This document shows, piece by piece, positions 1 to 5,638 of a stretch of 9,265 bases of DNA; positions within the stretch are counted from its first letter, which is position 1, and each line of letters starts with the position of its first letter. The notes below the pieces were generated by a model. It was not told the origin of the DNA. It searched no databases and saw only the letters and a list, made by a program, of their open reading frames with translations. The translations under genes were made by a program, and so were the position numbers. The stretch comes from Sphingomonadales bacterium (lineage in GTDB: Bacteria; Pseudomonadota; Alphaproteobacteria; Sphingomonadales; Sphingomonadaceae): assembly GCA_025360285.1 (NCBI GenBank), contig JANYCM010000023.1:1-9265 (forward strand). The letters are read 5' to 3'.

Positions 1-1
1 G

Positions 2-988
2 CTGTCGAAGGAAACCGGGCTGCCGGTGACCTTTGCCATGCTCCAAAGCATCGCCAAGGAACTGCCCTGGGAAGAACAGATGGCCGAAACGGCGAAATGG
101 AACGCCGCTGGCGCCAATATCGTTGCCCAGATCGCGCTGCGCGGCAATGGCATATTGATGGCGTGGCGCGGAACGGTGCATCCGTTCAAGTTCAAGCCAA
201 GTTGGGCCGAAATCGATACGGCACCCTGGGATGTGCAATGGGCGAAGATTTCCGACCCGGAATGGAAGGCGAAATTGCTCGCCGAGGCCGATGTCATCCC
301 CGAATCCGACGTGCAGATGCTGCTCTATGCCGTCGCACAAGGCTTTGGTTTGCATTATGAAATGGGGCCGGAATTCAATTATGAACCGACCCAGGCCGAA
401 ACCATTGCGGCGCGGGCGGCGGCAGCGGGGGTCAGCCCGGCGGAATATACCTATGACTTGCTGACCACCAATGAAGGCACCGGCTTTATTTATTTCCCCA
501 TCCTCAACTATGCCGATGGCAATCTGGATTTCGTCCAGGGCCTGCTGCACCGCGACGATATCGTCATCTCGCTGTCGGATGGCGGCGCGCATTGCGGCAC
601 CATCTGCGATGCCGCCTCGCCGACCTTCCTGCTCCAGCATTGGGTGCGCGATCGCCAGCGCGGCACCGTGACGATCGAAAATGCCATCAAGCGCCAATGC
701 GCTGATACCGCACGACTTTATGGCATGAATGACCGCGGGCAACTGCTGCCGGGCATGCTGGCCGACATCAATATCATCGCCATGGACCGGCTGAAACTCG
801 GCGCGCCGTGGATGGCGTTCGATCTGCCGGCCGGCGGCAAGCGGCTGCTGCAAAAGGCCGATGGCTATGTGGCGACGATCAAGAACGGCGTGGTGACGTT
901 CCGCGAAGGCGTGATGACCGGGGCGCTGCCGGGCGGACTGATCAGGGGCCCGCAGGCGGCGCCGGTGCTGGCGATGGCGGCGGAATAA
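2..988 (+). CDS. N-acyl-D-amino-acid deacylase family amidohydrolase (5' end outside window)
   Basis: This is the C-terminal 328 residues of a metal-dependent amidohydrolase of the D-aminoacylase type. The frame is open from position 2, so the start lies upstream; the GTG at 26 is internal. Family members are usually 480-580 residues and remove the acyl group from N-acyl-D-amino acids. The C-terminal half of the metal-site barrel is present: SDGGAH (575-592) supplies the conserved Asp and is followed by a Cys/Asp-rich loop and the LLQHWVRDR segment. Further on are the family-typical stretch in which the enzyme 'matures' (RLYGMNDRGQLLPGMLADI) and the closing small beta-sandwich (DGYVATIKNGVVTFREG). 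The N-terminal metal-binding HxH is not in the window. No signal peptide can be judged. The actual substrate is not predictable; family assignment is firm and D-amino-acid specificity is inferred. Confidence 0.85.
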   Translation: MSKETGLPVTFAMLQSIAKELPWEEQMAETAKWNAAGANIVAQIALRGNGILMAWRGTVHPFKFKPSWAEIDTAPWDVQWAKISDPEWKAKLLAEADVIPESDVQMLLYAVAQGFGLHYEMGPEFNYEPTQAETIAARAAAAGVSPAEYTYDLLTTNEGTGFIYFPILNYADGNLDFVQGLLHRDDIVISLSDGGAHCGTICDAASPTFLLQHWVRDRQRGTVTIENAIKRQCADTARLYGMNDRGQLLPGMLADINIIAMDRLKLGAPWMAFDLPAGGKRLLQKADGYVATIKNGVVTFREGVMTGALPGGLIRGPQAAPVLAMAAE

Positions 989-1047
989 GCCGGGTTTTTC
1001 GGGTGAGGCCCGGGGCGGTGCGCCGGGCGCGGCGGTAGCGCCACCGG

Positions 1048-1068
1048 ACCGCCACCGGGTGTGGCGGT
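1048..1068. other. GC-rich hairpin between convergent genes
   Basis: A perfect 8-bp inverted repeat (ACCGCCAC at 1048-1055 and GTGGCGGT at 1061-1068) surrounds a 5-base loop, 60 bases past the deacylase stop codon. A second, weaker inverted repeat (GCCCGG at 1008-1013, CCGGGC at 1023-1028) lies just before it. Neither is followed by a T-run on either strand, so these are not classical intrinsic terminators. They may still stop or stabilise the 3' end of the deacylase transcript. Chance pairing in very GC-rich DNA is a real alternative. Confidence 0.35.
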
Positions 1069-1090
1069 ATTGGCGCCGGCCAGGGCGGGT

Positions 1091-1120
1091 GAAAACACGG
1101 GCGTTGTAGGAAAGCCCGCG
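1091..1120 (-). terminator. probable intrinsic terminator of the M48 protease gene
   Basis: Read on the minus strand, directly after the protease stop codon, CGCGGGC (1120-1114) can pair with GCCCGTG (1102-1096) across an 11-base loop. The stem has 7 pairs, one of them a G-U wobble. It is followed at once by TTTTC (1095-1091). Stem, position and short T-run fit a weak Rho-independent terminator for the leftward gene. The loop is long and the T-run short, so efficiency may be modest. Confidence 0.45.
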
Positions 1121-2305
1121 CTATTTCACGTCCGCCTGCCCCAGATGTTCGGCCTTCCAGCGCATCGCGGTCAGCACGCGGGTATGGCCCGAGGGGTGAT
1201 CGAAGAAGATCGCTTCCTCCCATGGCCCCGGTTCGATCTTCCTGTATTGCGACAGCTTCATGGCGATGCTGGCGAAACTGTCGGGCGCGCGGGCGGCGTT
1301 GAGCCCGAAGCGATCGGCCTCGATTTCCTGGGTGCGGGTCATGGTGTTGAACAGCGGCGTCGCCAGCAAGGCAAGCCCCGCGATGATCACCAGCGCCGGT
1401 GCCAATATGGCCGGGTCATCCATGCCGGTGATGCCCCAGCCGGGGCCATGGCGGGCGACGACCCAGGGCAGCAGCCGGGCGGTGACCAGGAAGAAGACGG
1501 CGAGGATCAGGGTCAGGCTGACCAGGAATTTGACGACATGATTAAGGACATAATGGCCCATTTCATGGCCCATCACGGCGCGGATTTCATCGGCGGGCTG
1601 CTTCAGCAGATTATCATTGAGCGCAATCCGCGTCGTGCCGAACAGGCCGGCGACATTGGCTGAAATGCGTTTTGATTGCCGCGAGGCATCGACAAGATAG
1701 ACATTGTCCGCCGGCACGCCATTGGCCCGCGCCATCGAAAGTATCTGTTGGCGCACCGGCCCCGCCGGCAGCGGCACATATTTGTTGAACAAAGGTTCGA
1801 TGAACAAGGGCGCGATGGCGACGGCAAAGGTCATGCCGGCAACGGCCACCGCGGTGCCGAGCAACCACCAGTCGCGCGGCGCCCGGCGGATGACGGCATG
1901 GATGGCGATGAACAGCAGCGACAGGGTGACTGTGCTGATGGCGAGGCCGATCAGATCCTCCCCCAGCCAGGCGGTGAACGTCATGTTCGACAGCCCATAG
2001 GCCTGTTCGCGGACAAAGCCGGTATAGATATCCCAGGGCAAGGTGATCAGGCTGGACAGCAGCAGGAAGGGCACCGCGAACAGGAAACTGCGCAGCCAGG
2101 CCCGCGACGTCCGGCGCTGTGCCCAGGTCGAGATGCGCGCCACCAGCCCGAAACGCAGCATGATCCAGGCGGAGACGAGCGTTACGACAAAGCCCCACAG
2201 CAGCAGCCAGTAACCGCCTTCGAAATAGGCGTCCGATTTGGCGCGGGCGGCGCCGCTGAGCGTTGCCATCCAGGCCTTGGTGGCGAGTTCAGGGTCGAAG
2301 GGCAT
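1121..2305 (-). CDS. M48 family (Ste24-like) membrane zinc metalloprotease
   Basis: This 394-residue protein has the layout of bacterial Ste24/M48A-type peptidases, integral membrane zinc endopeptidases of the inner membrane. Several hydrophobic segments are visible at about residues 32-52, 72-90, 112-138, 150-172, 258-280 and 298-320. The zinc and catalytic motif HEMGH is at residues 247-251, with His247 and His251 as ligands and Glu248 as the base. The third ligand is probably Glu327 in the conserved ExxAD segment (327-331). A late HPSGHTRV element (370-377) is also typical of the family. The start is supported by AGGGAG (2316-2311) five bases upstream of ATG. The length matches the family. 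In eukaryotes such enzymes process CAAX proteins; the bacterial role is generally membrane-protein quality control, which is an inference here. HtpX is a shorter relative, so that symbol is not used. Confidence 0.93.
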   Translation of the reverse strand: MPFDPELATKAWMATLSGAARAKSDAYFEGGYWLLLWGFVVTLVSAWIMLRFGLVARISTWAQRRTSRAWLRSFLFAVPFLLLSSLITLPWDIYTGFVREQAYGLSNMTFTAWLGEDLIGLAISTVTLSLLFIAIHAVIRRAPRDWWLLGTAVAVAGMTFAVAIAPLFIEPLFNKYVPLPAGPVRQQILSMARANGVPADNVYLVDASRQSKRISANVAGLFGTTRIALNDNLLKQPADEIRAVMGHEMGHYVLNHVVKFLVSLTLILAVFFLVTARLLPWVVARHGPGWGITGMDDPAILAPALVIIAGLALLATPLFNTMTRTQEIEADRFGLNAARAPDSFASIAMKLSQYRKIEPGPWEEAIFFDHPSGHTRVLTAMRWKAEHLGQADVK

Positions 2306-2464
2306 GGCGGCTCCCTATTGGTGTTTTAGGCTTGTAACACGGCCTGTGGCGGGGGCAAGGCCACTTTCCTCTCCCGATGGCGGAAGCGGAAATAATCCGG
2401 CCTGCAGCCCTTGAGTTTACATAAGCTGCCGTCCATCGCTGCGCCTGGCAACCGGGGGCTTGAG

Positions 2465-3487
2465 ATGCGCGCGACACTGGCATTTTTCGGCATGGCCCTG
2501 CTGGCGCCGGCCGCCGCCGCCGCAACGTTCGATCTGCCGGCCACGCCCGCCACCATCGCCTGGGGGCATTATGAGGCCGGCACCAGACCCGCCCTCACCA
2601 TCAAATCCGGCGACACCGTCGTCATCCACACCCTGCTGACCAACAGCCCGGCGGGCCTGGAAAAAGCCGGGGTCGCGCCCGGCGATGTCGAACCGGCGCT
2701 GCGCGCGGTTTATGAGGGCGTGCCGGCCAGTGCGCGCGGTCCCGGCGGCCATATCCTCACCGGCCCGGTGGCGATCGAGGGTGCCGAACCCGGCGACACG
2801 CTGGAAGTGCGGATCGACAGGATCGATCTCGCCATCCCCTATGCGTACAATGCCTTCCGCTATGGCGCCGGCTTCCTGACCGATGATTTCCCCTATGCGC
2901 GGATGAAGATCGTGCCGCTGGATGCAAAGGCCATGCTCGGCCGCTTCGGCCCCGGCATCAACGTGCCGCTGCACCCCTTCTTCGGCAGCATGGGCGTCGC
3001 GCCGCCGCCGGCGTTCGGGCGTTATGACAGCGCCCCGCCGACGATCATCGGCGGCAATATGGACGACAAGGCGCTGGTGGCCGGCACCACCCTGTTTCTG
3101 CCCGTCCATGCCAGCGGCGCGTTGTTCCAGGTCGGCGACGGCCATGCGGCGCAAGGCAATGGCGAGGTCGATATCACCGCGCTGGAGACGTCACTGGTCG
3201 GCACCTTCACCTTCATCCTGCACAAGCATGACGTGCTGCCCTACCCCCGCGCCGAAACCCCCACCCATTACATCGCCATGGGCTTTGACGATGATCTGTC
3301 GAACGCCACAAGGAAAGCGCTGCGCAACGCGGTGGATTTCCTGGTGGCGGCGAAGGGCATGACGCGGGACGACGCCTATATGCTGCTCAGCGTCGCCGGC
3401 GATGTCGAGGTGACGGAGTTGGTGGACCGCAACAAGGGGGTGCATGTGATGATACCGAAGGCGGTGTTTGGGGTGGTGGGGAAGTAG
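2465..3487 (+). CDS. exported acetamidase/formamidase family protein
   Basis: From the ATG at 2465 this is a 340-residue protein of the FmdA/AmdA fold family (PF03069), which hydrolyses short amides to ammonia and a carboxylate. An upstream TTG at 2411 is also in frame, but 2465 is preferred. It has a GGGGG run (2454-2458) six bases upstream and starts directly with a Sec-type signal peptide: MRA, a hydrophobic stretch, then an Ala-rich region with cleavage probably near residue 19-20. Family motifs follow in order: GPGGHILTGPV (92-102), the GDTLEVRI strand (110-117), GGNMDDK (196-202), GDGHAAQGNGE (224-234) and the C-terminal DAYMLLSVAGDVEVTELVD region (303-321). There is no lipobox cysteine, so a soluble periplasmic protein is expected. 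The classical enzymes are cytoplasmic, so the substrate may differ. The gene is divergent from the M48 protease; I see no convincing promoter in the 159-base gap. Confidence 0.88.
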   Translation: MRATLAFFGMALLAPAAAAATFDLPATPATIAWGHYEAGTRPALTIKSGDTVVIHTLLTNSPAGLEKAGVAPGDVEPALRAVYEGVPASARGPGGHILTGPVAIEGAEPGDTLEVRIDRIDLAIPYAYNAFRYGAGFLTDDFPYARMKIVPLDAKAMLGRFGPGINVPLHPFFGSMGVAPPPAFGRYDSAPPTIIGGNMDDKALVAGTTLFLPVHASGALFQVGDGHAAQGNGEVDITALETSLVGTFTFILHKHDVLPYPRAETPTHYIAMGFDDDLSNATRKALRNAVDFLVAAKGMTRDDAYMLLSVAGDVEVTELVDRNKGVHVMIPKAVFGVVGK

Positions 3488-3514
3488 GGGGGCGCCGCCG
3501 CTGAAATTGTGGCG

Positions 3515-4126
3515 TCATTCAGCTTGACCCAAGGCCACCACCACACCGCCTACCATCTGGTCGATAAACAGTGACAGGTCGGGGACGCTGACAGCTTCGA
3601 ACCGCATCAACGCCAGCGTGTGAGCGCCGCCGACAAACAGCCGCGCCGCGGATTTCACCAGCCGATCGGGCGGTGACTGGCCGTCGACGTCGAAGCGCAT
3701 AAGCACCGGTTCGACAAACGCCTGCAACCGGTGCTGCAGCCGCAGGAACGCCGGCCAGATATCGGCGCGGACGCCGGTGCTCCAATCGAGCCAGACCCGG
3801 ACGATTTCCGGCTGCTCCACGGCCATGTCCGCAGTTCGGGTTGCCAGGGTGATCAAAGCGACGGATGGCGGTGCCGGCGTCGCCAAAGCCGCTTCGACCA
3901 TCGTGATGATGCTTGTTTCGACGGTTTCGAGCACGGCGGCGACAAGGTCGGCGCGGGTGCGGAAATAGGAATAGACCGCCGAGACCGAAACGCCCGCCCG
4001 CGCCGCGACCTGCGCCTGCGTTGCCCGGGCAATGCCATAATCAGCAAAACAGGCGACGGCATGGCCGATAAGCTGAGCGCGGCGATCATCGGGTGCCAGT
4101 CGGGTGCGGGGGGGGATTGTCGTCAT
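3515..4126 (-). CDS. TetR/AcrR family transcriptional regulator
   Basis: This 203-residue protein has the typical TetR layout and length. A DNA-binding three-helix domain lies at about residues 12-62, with the helix-turn-helix in the segment AQVAARAGVSVSAVYSYF (38-55). Most of the rest is a helical ligand-binding and dimerisation domain. TetR proteins usually repress a divergent neighbour and are released by a small molecule. Here the neighbour is the two-gene operon starting at 4200, and the gap holds a long palindrome (4145-4190), so that operon is the likely target along with the regulator itself. The effector cannot be read from the sequence. The ribosome site is poor (AGGCACCTT just before ATG). 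The 3' end is convergent with the acetamidase gene, with only 27 bases between stop codons. Confidence 0.93.
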   Translation of the reverse strand: MTTIPPRTRLAPDDRRAQLIGHAVACFADYGIARATQAQVAARAGVSVSAVYSYFRTRADLVAAVLETVETSIITMVEAALATPAPPSVALITLATRTADMAVEQPEIVRVWLDWSTGVRADIWPAFLRLQHRLQAFVEPVLMRFDVDGQSPPDRLVKSAARLFVGGAHTLALMRFEAVSVPDLSLFIDQMVGGVVVALGQAE

Positions 4127-4144
4127 AAGGTGCCTATACCAGAG

Positions 4145-4190
4145 CTATTGACAGATAACACATCAACGTTATTATGTTTTCTATCAATAG
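4145..4190. promoter_or_regulatory. 46-bp imperfect palindrome, probable TetR operator
   Basis: The left arm CTATTGACAGATAACA (4145-4160) matches the reverse complement of the right arm TGTTTTCTATCAATAG (4175-4190) at 14 of 16 positions. The centre is the perfect palindrome AACGTT (4165-4170). Overall 18 of 23 pairs match about one axis. The element lies in the divergent gap between the TetR gene and its neighbour operon and overlaps the operon's promoter, which fits a repressor site. Its length would suit two TetR dimers. A shorter inner repeat, ATAAC (4155-4159) and GTTAT (4168-4172), is also present. The true binding unit is not known. Confidence 0.65.
4148..4175 (+). promoter_or_regulatory. 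promoter of the 4200-5608 operon (TTGACA / TATTAT)
   Basis: A perfect -35 hexamer TTGACA (4148-4153) and a five-of-six -10 hexamer TATTAT (4170-4175) are separated by 16 bases. Transcription would start near 4182, giving a leader of about 18 bases before the ATG at 4200, with AGGG (4189-4192) as ribosome site seven bases upstream of it. Both hexamers lie inside the palindrome, so bound repressor would block polymerase. The region is AT-rich against a GC-rich background. No equally good promoter is seen for the leftward TetR gene; TATAGG (minus strand, 4138-4133) is a weak candidate that would give a nearly leaderless message. Confidence 0.6.
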
Positions 4191-4199
4191 GGCGAATAC

Positions 4200-5090
4200 A
4201 TGATGGTCGGATCCGAGGCGTTCGATGCACAGCGCATGACGGTGCGCCGCATGCAGTTTCGCTTTCCCGAGCGACTGAAGGGTATCTGGAACCGGGCGCG
4301 CCCGGAGTTCAGCCATGTTGTCAATTCAGGGTCGTTGGGGATGCCCTATCTGGAACCCTATCTGATCGACACGATGCGGCAGGCGCGCGCCAAGACATCG
4401 GACCCGGCGCTGATTGCCGAAATCGACCTCTACATCGGGCAGGAAGCGGCGCATTATCGCCAGCACCAGCAATTCAACAAGCGGCTCGCCGATCTCGGCT
4501 ATACATCGGTGCCGCAATCGGAAGCGGTGTTGAAGGCCGATTACCAGGCCTTTGCGCGCGACCGGTCGTTTGCCTTCAATCTGGCCTATGCTGAAGGCTT
4601 TGAAGCGATGGCGCTGGTGATCGGCCATATGCTGATCAGCGATCGGGACTATCTGTTCGGCGCTGGCGAGGCGAGCGTATCGTCATTGATCCTCTGGCAT
4701 TTCGTCGAGGAGATCGAACATAAATGCGCTACCTATGATGTCTTCAAGGCGCTCGATGGGCGCTATCTGTGGCGCATCTATGGCCTGTTGTTTGCGATGA
4801 CGCATATCATGGGGCGCACCCGGCAAGGCTATCGCGCCTTGTTGATCGAAGACGGGCTGTGGTCGAACTGGCGGTCGCGCCTGGCGCTTTATGGCCTGCT
4901 GTTGCGGATGTTCGCGCGCATGACGCCGGGCCTGCTGCGGATTCTGATGCCGGGCTATGATCCGCGCCAGGTTCCCGACCCGGATTGGGCGATCGCTTGG
5001 TGGCAACGCCATGCCGATGGCACAAGCGGCCTTGCCGAACTCGACATGGCACAGATCAGCGCCCCCGTGCCGGTCGGCGGTGCCGCATGA
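4200..5090 (+). CDS. PF10118-type 'metal-dependent hydrolase' with diiron-like Glu/His motifs
   Basis: This 296-residue protein belongs to the COG3687/PF10118 family, commonly labelled 'predicted metal-dependent hydrolase' without proven chemistry. It is largely helical and has no signal peptide. The visible candidate metal ligands are Glu52 (YLEPYL), Glu82 and His85 (QEAAH, an ExxH), Glu132 or Glu135 (YAEGFEAM), and Glu171 and His174 (EEIEHK, a second ExxH). This E...ExxH...E...ExxH order is the classical pattern of carboxylate-bridged diiron proteins with a ferritin-like four-helix bundle. It suggests oxidase, oxygenase or desaturase-like chemistry at least as readily as hydrolysis. A hydrophobic segment at about 193-205 and amphipathic C-terminal helices may place it near the membrane. 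The start ATGATG follows AGGG by seven bases. Its stop overlaps the next start (ATGA), indicating coupled translation with the membrane protein. Family is confident; function is not. Confidence 0.85.
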   Translation: MMVGSEAFDAQRMTVRRMQFRFPERLKGIWNRARPEFSHVVNSGSLGMPYLEPYLIDTMRQARAKTSDPALIAEIDLYIGQEAAHYRQHQQFNKRLADLGYTSVPQSEAVLKADYQAFARDRSFAFNLAYAEGFEAMALVIGHMLISDRDYLFGAGEASVSSLILWHFVEEIEHKCATYDVFKALDGRYLWRIYGLLFAMTHIMGRTRQGYRALLIEDGLWSNWRSRLALYGLLLRMFARMTPGLLRILMPGYDPRQVPDPDWAIAWWQRHADGTSGLAELDMAQISAPVPVGGAA

Positions 5091-5608
5091 ACGCGGTGCC
5101 AGACCAGCCGGTGGTGATGCCCGAACGGCTGCGCGTTTTGCTGTTTGTCAACGGCGTAGGGCTGTTTGCCTTTGCGCTGTTCGTCGGCTGGCAATGGTTC
5201 GTGGCCTTGCTCGGGCAGCTGGTTGTCTGGCCAATCCTGCCGCCGATCGCGGTGCATGTGCCGGGGGACGCACGCGCCTGGCGCATGGTGCATATGGAAG
5301 CGATCAGTCATGGCCTGCTGCTGATGGCCTGGGGGCTGGGCGGGCCGTTCATCCGGCTGACACCGCGCTGGCACCGGGTGTTTTTCTGGAGCGCGATCAT
5401 CACCGCCTGGCTCTTCACCGTGCCGGCTTATTTCAATGCGCTGTTCGGCACCCGCGGGCTGGCTATGGGCGGCGCGCCGTTCAAGGGCGGGATGGCGAAT
5501 GACATCATCTTCCTGTTCGGCTGGCCACCGCTGCTGGCGGTGCATCTCACTCTGGCGCTGGCGCTGGTCGGCCTTGTGCGGACACTCACGAACCTGCCGC
5601 GCCTTTGA
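5087..5608 (+). CDS. four-helix membrane protein resembling styrene-oxide isomerase (StyC-like)
   Basis: From the ATG at 5087 (ATGA overlap with the previous stop) this is a 173-residue inner-membrane protein with four hydrophobic segments: about 16-42, 70-88, 98-118 and 143-166. Length, helix number and several motifs match, from memory, styrene-oxide isomerase (about 169 residues). That enzyme is a trimeric haem-b protein that turns epoxides into aldehydes. Shared elements are HVPG (57-60) followed by a Trp and a His in WRMVH (65-69), an aromatic YF (115-116) before RGL (123-125), and Asn138 in the loop before helix four. His69 would correspond to haem ligand His58 of StyC and Tyr115 roughly to Tyr103. 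The position matching StyC Asn64 is His75 here. An open reading frame extends upstream to 4985 but lies inside the previous gene. The protein could also be a family relative with another reaction; no alignment was run. Confidence 0.65.
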   Translation: MNAVPDQPVVMPERLRVLLFVNGVGLFAFALFVGWQWFVALLGQLVVWPILPPIAVHVPGDARAWRMVHMEAISHGLLLMAWGLGGPFIRLTPRWHRVFFWSAIITAWLFTVPAYFNALFGTRGLAMGGAPFKGGMANDIIFLFGWPPLLAVHLTLALALVGLVRTLTNLPRL

Positions 5609-5638
5609 GCACGCCGGGGCTCGCGTCGGTGGAAGCGC

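Noticed and set aside
1039..1058. Short direct repeat CGCCACCGG, two copies 11 bases apart
   Set aside because: Only two short GC-rich copies are present; chance similarity, partly the same bases as the hairpin at 1048-1068.
1676..2329. A 217-codon open frame on the + strand opposite the M48 protease
   Set aside because: It is the antisense shadow of conserved protease sequence, is strongly polar and Gln/Gly/Arg-rich, and shows no family feature.
2411..2464. TTG start giving an 18-residue extension of the acetamidase-family protein
   Set aside because: The extension would bury the signal peptide inside the protein, and the ATG at 2465 has its own purine-rich ribosome site.
3731..4594. A 287-codon open frame on the + strand spanning the TetR gene, the gap and part of the next gene
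   Set aside because: It crosses two well-supported genes and the operator region, has no motif and mixes antisense and out-of-frame sequence.
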